Positions 20,601 to 27,171 of a stretch of DNA of 64,000 bases are shown here, one piece after another. The notes beneath the pieces were generated by a model. It saw only the letters and a list, made by a program, of their open reading frames with translations. It searched no databases and was not told the DNA's origin. Source of the stretch: Henriciella sp. GTDB taxonomy: Bacteria; Pseudomonadota; Alphaproteobacteria; Caulobacterales; Hyphomonadaceae. The translations under genes were made by a program, and so were the position numbers. Each line of letters starts with the position of its first letter. Within the stretch, counting starts at the first letter, position 1. The stretch covers positions 186,001 through 250,000 of the forward strand of contig JASJAO010000002.1 in NCBI GenBank assembly GCA_030066975.1, in the 5' to 3' direction.

Positions 20601-21485
20601 TCAGCCCTGTTGGGCGAGGCGCCAGCGCCTGGGCGTCTCGCCATGGATCTGTTTGAACACACGCGTGAGATGCGGTTGATCGGAAAACCCACACGCCAGG
20701 GCAATGTCGATAACCGGCCGCGCCAAGTCCGTCAGCATTTCCGCCGCGCGCTCAGCGCGATATCGCGTGAGAAACTGATAAGGCGCATCGCCAATGACGG
20801 CTTTGAACATGCGTGAGAAATGAGATGAGGAGAGACCAGCTTCATTTGCCATCTCCTCGACCCCGATGTCCTCACCGAACCGGTCTGCCAGCAAGTCAAG
20901 CACGCGCCGATGCTGATCGGCGGTATAGGCGCGGGAGAATTCGGCCGCGTCGCTGCGTTCATCGCCATACTTCTGAATCAGCTTGATCAGGAACACGCGG
21001 GCAAGGCTTTCGAACATGACGTCGGAGCCTGTGCCACCGAGTTTCAAAGCATTAAGCAGCATGGTGGCGGCGGTGACAATGTCAGCGTCTTCAAACTGGG
21101 GCAGATCCTGCAATTGCTGCTCCGTCAGCAATATTCCGACTTCGCTTTTCGCAAAAGCCTCTAAGCGCTCCGGGTTCAACGTGACCACGATAACCTTGGA
21201 CGTCTCATGCCAGCGCCACCCGCTTTTCACGCCCGCGGGTGTCACAATGATCTCATTCGGCATCAGGGTGAAATCGCGATACTCGCCATCACGCCAGTGC
21301 TCGACCCTGTGTGGTGCAGGTTTCAAATTCACAAGAATATGATGCTGATCATAGATGTTCGGCGCCATGTATGCCGGCTCTGCCTCGAAGAATTCCAGAT
21401 TGAGCAAGGCCGCCGCTTTTGGGCGCACCAGATCGCTCGCACGCAGAAGCGGCTCACTGGGATAGGTGTCCTGATACGTCTTCAT
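20601..21485 (-). CDS. AraC-family transcriptional regulator
   Basis: About 294 residues. The N-terminal half is a cupin-like sensory region (EPAYMAPNIYDQHHILVNLKPAPHRVEHWRDG is its most structured part); the C-terminal 100 residues are a two-HTH AraC domain (DIGVEEMANEAGLSSSHFSRMFKAVIGDAPYQFLTRYRAERAAEML, then IDIALACGFSDQPHLTRVFKQIHGETPRRWR). The open frame begins at 21593, but ATG 21485 leaves a 119-bp divergent promoter shared with the Tat hydrolase gene and fits the family. It probably controls that neighbour; the ligand is unknown. Confidence 0.85.
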   Translation of the reverse strand: MKTYQDTYPSEPLLRASDLVRPKAAALLNLEFFEAEPAYMAPNIYDQHHILVNLKPAPHRVEHWRDGEYRDFTLMPNEIIVTPAGVKSGWRWHETSKVIVVTLNPERLEAFAKSEVGILLTEQQLQDLPQFEDADIVTAATMLLNALKLGGTGSDVMFESLARVFLIKLIQKYGDERSDAAEFSRAYTADQHRRVLDLLADRFGEDIGVEEMANEAGLSSSHFSRMFKAVIGDAPYQFLTRYRAERAAEMLTDLARPVIDIALACGFSDQPHLTRVFKQIHGETPRRWRLAQQG

Positions 21486-21604
21486 CTCTTGAGGATATAG
21501 AACGTGATGCGCAGAATTCTTCAAAAAACGGGCACACCCATACAATCGTGCCCACGCTGATCTCGGTAAGGTCGACTCAACCAAGTCAAACACAGGAGAT
21601 CGAC

Positions 21605-22615
21605 ATGGCTAACCTCATTCCAAACTTTGGTCGGCGCGGCTTTCTCGCCGGATCTGCAGCTGTTTTCACGCTGCTTCTCTCAGCTGAAACGGGCGCGCTC
21701 GATGCTCAGGCAAACGTCATTCAAGGACCCACGAATATGGAAAAAGTCACGTTTCACGTTGAAGACACACCGCTCGTTGGAGATGTCTACACGCCTCTAG
21801 AAACCGGTAAGCGCCCAGCGGTTGTGATCATCGGCCCCATGACCTTCCAAAAAGAGCAAGCGCCGACGGAATATGCCCAGCGCTTGGCAGACCAGGGCTT
21901 TGTCACCCTCGCATATGACAGCCGCTATCGCGGTGAAAGCGGCGGCGAGCCACGGGCTTGGGAAAATCCATTCCACAAGGTTGAAGATCTCAAAGCTGCG
22001 GTGGAGTATATCCGCTCCCGCCCAGACGTCGATGTCAGCGAGGTTTCAATTCTCGCCATCTGTCAGGGCAGCTCGATTGCCTTCCGCGCTGCGGCTGAAA
22101 TTGACGGTCTGAATGCGCTCGCAACGATCGCGGGTCATTATCGCGATGCTGAGGGTGACGTGGAATGGCTGACCGAAGAGGGTCTCGCCGCGCGCAAAGC
22201 TCAAGGCGAGGCCGCCAAAGCGAAGTTCGAAGCGACAGGCGAGATCGACTATGTGAAAGCCGTCGATCCAGTCGATATGAATGTCGGTATGCCGGGCGCG
22301 TTCGTGTATGACTGGTATGGACCTTGGGCCGAGCGCGGTCTGTGGGAAAACCGTTACGCGGTGATGAGTGACGCGGACCTTCTCGCCTATGAATCCATCA
22401 GCGCAGCTGAAACTCTGACGACGCCATGGCTGATGATCCACGGGGACTACAACTTCCTACCGAGCGCCGCGCGACGTCATATGGAAGCTGTGCCCGCGAC
22501 CACTCAGACCAAGACGATTTGGGATGATACACCGCACCTCGCTTACTACGACCAGCCTGAAGCCATTGATCGTGCGGCGGGTGAAGTCGTCGCCTGGTTC
22601 ACCGAGCAAAAGTAG
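21605..22615 (+). CDS. Tat-exported alpha/beta hydrolase (YcjY/dienelactone-hydrolase-like)
   Basis: 336 residues. N-terminal twin-arginine signal FGRRGFLAGSAA (R10-R11), then an alpha/beta hydrolase: strand PAVVIIGPMTFQKEQAP, FVTLAYDSRYRGESGGEPR, nucleophile elbow AICQGSSIAF (153-157, a CxGxS variant seen in YcjY-like proteins), and a late WDDTPHLAYYDQPE that supplies the candidate His. ATG 21605 follows ACAGGAGATCGAC, a strong ribosome site, so the longer upstream frame is rejected. Divergent from an AraC regulator. Likely a periplasmic esterase or hydrolase of unknown substrate. Confidence 0.85.
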   Translation: MANLIPNFGRRGFLAGSAAVFTLLLSAETGALDAQANVIQGPTNMEKVTFHVEDTPLVGDVYTPLETGKRPAVVIIGPMTFQKEQAPTEYAQRLADQGFVTLAYDSRYRGESGGEPRAWENPFHKVEDLKAAVEYIRSRPDVDVSEVSILAICQGSSIAFRAAAEIDGLNALATIAGHYRDAEGDVEWLTEEGLAARKAQGEAAKAKFEATGEIDYVKAVDPVDMNVGMPGAFVYDWYGPWAERGLWENRYAVMSDADLLAYESISAAETLTTPWLMIHGDYNFLPSAARRHMEAVPATTQTKTIWDDTPHLAYYDQPEAIDRAAGEVVAWFTEQK

Positions 22616-22659
22616 AGAACGTGCTACCCAAACGAATAGTAAGCATCCTTTCGTGATAT

Positions 22660-22685
22660 GTAGGGTGGGCCAAGGCCCGCCCTAC
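22660..22685. repeat. Short palindrome (REP-like)
   Basis: GTAGGGTGGGCC (22660-22671) and GGCCCGCCCTAC (22674-22685) form a 12-bp stem with one G-T pair and a 2-base centre. It has no T-run. It resembles short dispersed intergenic palindromes and lies 44 bp after the hydrolase stop. Confidence 0.65.
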
Positions 22686-22779
22686 AGCTATGATTTCTTC
22701 CCAATATCCGCCAACCCCTGCACAGCTTGCGCCTGTCCGGATGGGAGGAGAAGGCTGGCGGCGCTTCCAGTCCTTTCCT

Positions 22780-22858
22780 CCCCCGCGAGCGGGCTTCGAA
22801 GCGTCAGCAATCGTATACGATTGCGCTGAGAAGGTGGGCGCGCAGCGCTCGGAGGGGG
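22780..22858. repeat. Nested palindromic element
   Basis: Outer arms CCCCC (22780-22784) with GAGCG (22787-22791) pair with CGCTC (22846-22850) and GGGGG (22854-22858). Inside are two perfect palindromes: GCTTCGAAGC (22793-22802) and CAATCGTATACGATTG (22808-22823). The arm sequence GGAGGGG recurs in the element at 23550-23641 on the other side of the orphan gene. Confidence 0.6.
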
Positions 22859-22947
22859 CAGGGACCAATCCCCCGATCCGCGCCCAAAAATCGTGGATAG
22901 CGCGCGACTTATCCTCCCCTCACAAAACTCGCGTATGCTTCTAACCC

Positions 22948-23322
22948 ATGGACATTCGCTTCACCCTTGCCGCTGTACAGCACCTCCCGGTCTATCTCTG
23001 GCCGTGGGTGTGGTGGCAGCTGTTTGCGATCAAGCGCTGGTGCCGGATAAACAATCGTAAGGTCCTCTGGCAGGCGGATGAGCACGGTAAAGTCTGGGTC
23101 ACCTACGTGTCTGACGACGAGAAAGACCTCACCGCCTGGTGCCATCAACAGGCCAAGCTCTACCGCTCGCACTGGTACGCCCTGTACAATGAGTCCGGCG
23201 AGATGCACCTCAGCGCCATCCACTTCTGGATGGGCCGGATCATGGAATGCGGTGAGCGCTGCGTCGGTCACGTGCGGGTGGAGGCGGCGCGGGGTTTGCC
23301 AGCGGTTCAGGATAGTAGTTAA
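22948..23322 (+). CDS. Hypothetical Trp-rich small protein
   Basis: 124 residues not assigned to a family. The N terminus LPVYLWPWVWWQLFAIKRWCR is strongly hydrophobic and aromatic with flanking positives, suggesting membrane association rather than a cleaved signal; the rest is soluble, with Trp/His/Cys-rich stretches (LTAWCHQQAKLYRSHWYALYN, HFWMGRIMECGERC). ATG 22948 has only a weak ribosome site. An open frame on the opposite strand is longer, but its Arg/Pro-rich composition looks like a shadow. Both flanks are occupied by palindromic arrays. Confidence 0.6.
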   Translation: MDIRFTLAAVQHLPVYLWPWVWWQLFAIKRWCRINNRKVLWQADEHGKVWVTYVSDDEKDLTAWCHQQAKLYRSHWYALYNESGEMHLSAIHFWMGRIMECGERCVGHVRVEAARGLPAVQDSS

Positions 23323-23333
23323 AGATTGAGTTT

Positions 23334-23538
23334 GGCCTCGCGCTAACGCCCTTCGGGCGACGCGAGGCAGAAGCAGGTTCCGGTCTGGCTGCGCCAGCCC
23401 ATGAACCAGGCTCAAGGCTGCCCCCCCGTTCGGCAAATGCCGTCCTGGAACAGGAGCCCTCAGCTTGGTTCATGTGAGCGCGAAGCGCGATACGGAACCC
23501 GCTTCGACGCCCTGCGCCGAAGGCGCTCAGCGGGCGTC
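23334..23538. repeat. Multi-branched palindromic element (cloverleaf-like)
   Basis: A near-symmetrical set of stems. Left hairpin GCCTCGCG/CGCGAGGC (23335-23368) with inner CGCCC/GGGCG. Main stem AGCAGGTTCCG (23372-23382) with CGGAACCCGCT (23493-23503), one mismatch. Side hairpin CTGGC/GCCAG (23385-23397). Central stem CATGAACCA (23400-23408) with TGGTTCATG (23466-23474), perfect. Side hairpin GCGC/GCGC (23478-23488). Right hairpin GACGCCC/GGGCGTC (23506-23538) with inner GCGCC/GGCGC. It has no T-run. Either a mobile palindromic repeat or a structured RNA. Confidence 0.7.
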
Positions 23539-23549
23539 AAAACCACAAC

Positions 23550-23641
23550 CCCCTCCGAACCCGTCGCGCCCAGCTCGACTGGGTGTCCCCAAAAGCCGCA
23601 TCCGCGGCCGCACGTGCTGCTCTCGGACTTGATCGGAGGGG
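23550..23641. repeat. Second palindromic element
   Basis: CCCCTCCGA (23550-23558) and TCGGAGGGG (23633-23641) are perfect inverse copies enclosing a small hairpin CCCAG-CTCGA-CTGGG and a GCCGC/GCGGC pair. It abuts the larger cloverleaf element with 11 bp between. Confidence 0.6.
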
Positions 23642-23666
23642 CGCAGCCGATATCACGACGCATCAA

Positions 23667-23732
23667 TATGCAGTTGCATAATAAAACCAAATTCGCTATC
23701 TAGTCCTATATCGAAACCAAATAGAGTGTTTC
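23667..23732 (+). promoter_or_regulatory. Candidate operator/promoter of the HxlR operon
   Basis: Within 66 bp before the HxlR start: inverted repeat TATGCA-GT-TGCATA (23667-23680), and AAACCAAA repeated at 23684-23691 and 23714-23721 (30-bp period), the second copy being inside GAAAC...GTTTC. HxlR regulators usually autoregulate from sites like these (established for the family); which repeat binds is inference. Confidence 0.4.
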
Positions 23733-24221
23733 ATGCGGACCAAATCCTTCTCGACTATGCAATGCTCAATTGCGCGAACCCTGGAACATGTCGGGTCCTG
23801 GTGGTCGCTCTTGATCATTCGCGATGCGATGATGGGCGCGCGGCGCTTCAAACACTTTCAGCGCTCATTGGGTATTGCCAGGAATACGCTGACCAACCGG
23901 CTGAACGATCTGGTTGACGCCGGCATTCTCGCAAAAGGTCCGGCCGCCAACGGCTCCAAACACGAAGAATATGTCCTGACGGAGCGCGGGCGCGAGCTGG
24001 CCCCGGTGATCATCGCCTTGTCTCAATGGGGCGACAAATGGGTCGCGCATGACAACGGCCCGTCCACTGAAATCACCGTTAAAGCCACCGGCGAGCGGCT
24101 GCCGCGTATCTGGCCGCGCCGGGAGACCGGCGAACCGATGCAGCTCAGCGAGGTCGGCATGCGGCGCAATGAAAACGCACCGCCAATAGATTGGTCAAAC
24201 AGTGAGGAGGATAAATCATGA
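23733..24221 (+). CDS. HxlR-family winged-helix transcriptional regulator
   Basis: 162 residues. N-terminal CSIARTLEHVGSWWSLLIIRDAMMGARRFKHFQRSLGIARNTLTNRL (about 11-58) is the HxlR winged helix, with the N-terminal Cys (C11) found in redox- or aldehyde-responsive members; then LVDAGILAKGPA and YVLTERGRELAPVIIALSQWGDKW. An acidic, unstructured C-terminal extension follows. It is the first gene of a four-gene operon: the next ATG overlaps its stop (ATGA). It probably regulates the operon in response to a small reactive molecule (inference). Confidence 0.92.
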   Translation: MRTKSFSTMQCSIARTLEHVGSWWSLLIIRDAMMGARRFKHFQRSLGIARNTLTNRLNDLVDAGILAKGPAANGSKHEEYVLTERGRELAPVIIALSQWGDKWVAHDNGPSTEITVKATGERLPRIWPRRETGEPMQLSEVGMRRNENAPPIDWSNSEEDKS

Positions 24222-24538
24222 TTGCCTGCAATTGCATCGTCCAGGCCGGACAGATCTCGGCAGAGACCGAGGCCAGCTTGCGAACGTTCGTCAACGACTT
24301 CGCTGAGCGCCATTTCGGCACGCCGGCTGAAATCAGCTGGATGGCGATACCGGAAAAGAGCGGGTTCACCGCCGCGCGGCCAAGCACCTCATCGATTATT
24401 TCCATGCGCGCCAATATGCCTGTATCTCAGGCCGACCGCGAGACCCTGTTGAGAGAGCTGTGCAGTGTCTGGGCGCGCGAAACCGGACGTTCGCTCGACG
24501 AGATTGTCGGCGTTCTGTCTGACCCAATGCCAAACTAG
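24218..24538 (+). CDS. Tautomerase-like protein lacking the catalytic N-terminal Pro
   Basis: 106 residues with the strand-helix pattern of the tautomerase superfamily (CNCIVQAGQISAETEASLRTFVNDFAERHFGTPAEISWMAIPEK, and a C-terminal helix LLRELCSVWARETGRSLDEIVGVLSDP). Enzymes of this superfamily use Pro at position 2 after Met removal; here the start is Met-Ile-Ala-Cys, so the catalytic base is absent. Translation is coupled to the HxlR gene (4-bp overlap). It may be a non-catalytic partner of the next gene's product. Fold assignment is from pattern only. Confidence 0.6.
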   Translation: MIACNCIVQAGQISAETEASLRTFVNDFAERHFGTPAEISWMAIPEKSGFTAARPSTSSIISMRANMPVSQADRETLLRELCSVWARETGRSLDEIVGVLSDPMPN

Positions 24539-24548
24539 GAGCCCCCCG

Positions 24549-24953
24549 ATGCCTTTATATCTCTGCAACACCGCCAAAGGCGCGATCTCTGACGCGGCCA
24601 AGCCGAAGATCGCCGCCGACATCACGCGCATTCATTGCGATGTCACAGGCGCGCCAGCGAAATTCGTGCATGCCTTCTTTGTGGAAGAGGCAGCAGCCCC
24701 GCCAATTGACGGCAACACCGCGGTCCTGTTCGGCAGCATTCGCGCCGGTCGAACCGATGCCCAGAAAGCCCGGATCATCTCCGAAATGCGCCAGTCCATC
24801 CACACCCATGCCGGGATCGAACTCGACGAGATCGCCATGCTGACCACGGATGTGCCAGCGGCCTGGGCGTTTGAGGGCGGAGATATCATGCCTGAGCCCG
24901 GCGAAGAGGCGGCCTGGCTCGCCCGGCACGAAGCCGCCCCGGCGGCCGAGTAG
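24549..24953 (+). CDS. Tautomerase (cis-CaaD / 4-oxalocrotonate tautomerase-like)
   Basis: 134 residues beginning MPLYLCNTAKGAISD, so Met removal exposes the catalytic Pro1. ITRIHCDVTGAPAKFVHAFFVEE (about 29-51) and an internal second beta-alpha-beta half (ILFGSIRAGRTDAQKARIISEMRQSI-type helix) match the longer two-half tautomerases such as cis-3-chloroacrylate dehalogenase. The natural substrate is unknown. It starts 10 bp after the upstream paralogue's stop, so the two are expected to be made together. The longer upstream frame is rejected because only this ATG puts Pro at position 2. Confidence 0.82.
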   Translation: MPLYLCNTAKGAISDAAKPKIAADITRIHCDVTGAPAKFVHAFFVEEAAAPPIDGNTAVLFGSIRAGRTDAQKARIISEMRQSIHTHAGIELDEIAMLTTDVPAAWAFEGGDIMPEPGEEAAWLARHEAAPAAE

Positions 24954-24983
24954 TCGAACCGTTCAGACAACAAGGACAAGTCC

Positions 24984-25370
24984 ATGATCTCGCGTCTCTT
25001 TCTCGCCTTCAATGCCTTAGCGATTGGCCTGATCGGGATCCTCTATCTGTATGATCCCAATCTGCTCCTGGCACGGTATGATCTCGCAACCGGCAGCGCG
25101 GGCATGGATAATATGCTCCGCTCGACCTATGGCGGGCTGTTTCTGGCCTCAGCATCCGTCTTTCTGCTCGGCGTCTTCTCACCCATCCGACGCCGAGACG
25201 CGCTTGCCTTTGTGGCGATTTTTATGGCAGGCGCCGCGCTCGGTCGGATCGTCAGCATCCTCGCGGTGGGCAGCCCGCCGGCGACGATCATGCCGCTGCT
25301 TTACTTTGAAATCGTCATGACCGGGCTGGCCGTGACGCTATATATCAGAACGCCGCGCGCGCAATCCTAG
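24984..25370 (+). CDS. DUF4345-like membrane protein
   Basis: 128 residues with four hydrophobic segments (about 4-22, 46-66, 74-95, 100-120) and the conserved loop MLRSTYGGLFLASASVFLLG typical of small DUF4345-type proteins. Function unknown. It lies 30 bp after the tautomerase, with AAGGACAAGTCC before its ATG, and appears to be the last gene of the HxlR operon. Confidence 0.7.
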   Translation: MISRLFLAFNALAIGLIGILYLYDPNLLLARYDLATGSAGMDNMLRSTYGGLFLASASVFLLGVFSPIRRRDALAFVAIFMAGAALGRIVSILAVGSPPATIMPLLYFEIVMTGLAVTLYIRTPRAQS

Positions 25371-25439
25371 CCGGAGTGCAAGCCGCGCGCGGTGACAAAA
25401 ATACACCTCTTCGCAGCATTTTATTGCTAGGGGCGGTGG

Positions 25440-26894
25440 ATGCAGCTTCAGATTGTCATCCTTGCTCTGGGCATCATGACCGCCTTGCTGGGCGTGGCGA
25501 TGATCCCCTGCTGGCTGCTCGATATGGCGGATCAGGCGCCCGAATGGCCGGTCTTTGCCGGCAGCGCGACAGTACTGGTCCTGTTTGGCATTGGCCTGAC
25601 GATCCTCGCCGGTGGTCGGCCTGAACGGACCGGATCGAGAGAGGCGTTTCTACTCACCGTTCTGGTCTGGGTCGTGCTGCCTGGTCTCGCCGCGATCCCG
25701 TTCATGGGCGTTGGCATGTCGTTTACCGATGCGATGTTTGAAAGCATCTCAGGCCTGACGACCACCGGCGCGACCGTGATTGATCGGTTGGTGGATCAGC
25801 CGAGAGGGATCCTGCTCTGGCGGGCGATCCTGCAATGGTTTGGTGGCATCGGGATTATCGTCACGGCGATCGCCATTCTGCCCGTTCTGCGCGTGGGGGG
25901 GATGCAGCTGTTCCAGCTGGAAAGCTCTGACGTGTCAGGCAAGTTCATGCCGCGGATTGGTGAGATTACCGCCCAGACCGGCCTGATCTATCTCTTCCTG
26001 TCGATTGCCTGCGCCATCACCTATGCGGCCTGCGGTCTGTCGGCCTTTGACGCGATTGCCCATTCGATGACCACTGTCGCAGCTGGCGGCTACTCAACCT
26101 ATGACGCCTCGTTCGGCGCATTTCTGGACACACCAGCGCCGCTCGCGGCGATCTTCTTCATGATCATTGCAGGCCTGCCGTTCAGCTTGCTCGCGCTGGC
26201 CATGCTGCATGGACGGGCAAGACCCCTGCTAACCGATCCGCAACCGCGTCTGTTCATCGGATTGATTGTTGCGATCACCACGCTGATCTTTGTACTGCGC
26301 ATCATTGAAGACCATGACTATGTGATCATCAGCCCGGTCGCGGGCTATATCGAAACCCTGTTCAATGTGGTCTCGGTCATTACCGGAACCGGTTATGCCA
26401 CCGCGACATATGACGGCTGGGGCGAGGCGGCGGTACTGGTCTTTCTGGTCACGATCTTTCTCGGCGGCTGTGCCGGTTCAGCCGCCTGTGGGATCAAGAT
26501 GTTCCGGCTGGAGATCAGTTTCAGGGCGGTTTGGGCGCATACCCAACAGATGATCAGCCCGAACCGGGTCGTGCCGATCCGTTATGGCGGGCGCGTCGTG
26601 GACAATGATACGCTGCAATCGGTCATGGTGTTTGTCTTCCTGTATCTCGCCACGTTTGTGATCTCCGCGATCCTGCTCAGCCTCACCGGGGTTGATCCGC
26701 TGACCGCGATTTCAGGTGCGGCCACCAGCGTCTCAAATGTCGGCCCGGGCCTTGGCTCAACGATTGGGCCAGCGGAAACCTTCGCGACGCTGCCCGATCG
26801 GGCTAAGTGGATCTGCGCAACCGCGATGATCCTCGGACGGTTGGAGTTTACCGCTGTCTTCGTTCTGATGACCCGGCGGTTCTGGAAAGGCTGA
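25440..26894 (+). CDS. TrkH-family potassium uptake protein
   Basis: 484-residue polytopic protein of the TrkH/KtrB superfamily that forms the K+ pathway with a cytosolic TrkA-type regulator (none adjacent). Four P-loop repeats are visible: LTTTGATV near 107, TVAAGGYSTYDASF near 212, VITGTGYATATYDGW near 315, and SNVGPGLGSTIG near 433, each contributing the filter Gly. ATG 25440 is preceded by GGGCGGTGG. It stands alone before the tRNA gene. Confidence 0.93.
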   Translation: MQLQIVILALGIMTALLGVAMIPCWLLDMADQAPEWPVFAGSATVLVLFGIGLTILAGGRPERTGSREAFLLTVLVWVVLPGLAAIPFMGVGMSFTDAMFESISGLTTTGATVIDRLVDQPRGILLWRAILQWFGGIGIIVTAIAILPVLRVGGMQLFQLESSDVSGKFMPRIGEITAQTGLIYLFLSIACAITYAACGLSAFDAIAHSMTTVAAGGYSTYDASFGAFLDTPAPLAAIFFMIIAGLPFSLLALAMLHGRARPLLTDPQPRLFIGLIVAITTLIFVLRIIEDHDYVIISPVAGYIETLFNVVSVITGTGYATATYDGWGEAAVLVFLVTIFLGGCAGSAACGIKMFRLEISFRAVWAHTQQMISPNRVVPIRYGGRVVDNDTLQSVMVFVFLYLATFVISAILLSLTGVDPLTAISGAATSVSNVGPGLGSTIGPAETFATLPDRAKWICATAMILGRLEFTAVFVLMTRRFWKG

Positions 26895-26989
26895 GGGTAA
26901 GCCGTTTCAATTTTCGGCTTGCAATCCGCAGCCCCAAACCGTATTTGGCGCGCATGACTTGTTTTTTGAGCCCCGCACGACCGATCACC

Positions 26990-27010
26990 GCCTAGTTGTT
27001 TAACTAGGCG
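26990..27010. other. Perfect 9-bp hairpin upstream of the tRNA gene
   Basis: CGCCTAGTT-GTT-AACTAGGCG, 9 perfect pairs with a 3-base loop, ends 9 bp before the tRNA. There is no T-run after it. It may mark the end of the trkH transcript or a tRNA-processing context. Confidence 0.5.
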
Positions 27011-27019
27011 CACGATTTG

Positions 27020-27097
27020 CTGTGTGTAGCTCAGTCGGGTCAGAATACCGCGTTTGGAGCGCGGGGGTCGCAGGTTCAAATCCTGCCACACAGACCA
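27020..27097 (+). tRNA. tRNA-Pro(TGG)-like, with encoded CCA
   Basis: All arms can be drawn. Acceptor CTGTGTG (27020-27026) with CACACAG (27087-27093), discriminator A, and encoded CCA (27095-27097). Anticodon stem CCGCG/CGCGG with loop TTTGGAG, anticodon TGG at 27055-27057. T arm GCAGG-TTCAAAT-CCTGC. C1-G72 and A73 fit bacterial tRNA-Pro. Oddities: the D stem is poor (GCTC against GAAT, a C-A mismatch and a G-T pair), and position 37 is A where bacterial tRNA-Pro normally has G. It could be a diverged or non-decoding tRNA. Confidence 0.75.
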
Positions 27098-27171
27098 GTT
27101 TCCAATCCCACCTATAACCGGCGCGACGTAAATTGATTGCGGTTCGCGCACAAATCCGGCAGATGAAACAC

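Larger units (their letters stand above)
22616..22947. other. Non-coding region with palindromic elements upstream of an orphan gene
   Basis: No convincing gene in these 332 bases: the short open frames lack ribosome sites and family features. The content is palindromic DNA (separate entries at 22660-22685 and 22780-22858). The orphan gene starts at 22948. Confidence 0.6.
23323..23732. other. 410-bp non-coding region of nested palindromes and a promoter
   Basis: No gene is supported here. From 23334 to 23641 the DNA is almost wholly self-complementary (entries 23334-23538 and 23550-23641). The last 70 bases are AT-richer and hold the HxlR promoter/operator candidate. Confidence 0.7.

Noticed and set aside
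23334-23368. Integron attC-like site (GCTAAC in a palindrome)
   Set aside because: No inverse GTTAGC partner in the opposite arm and no integrase in the window; better explained as part of the larger palindrome.
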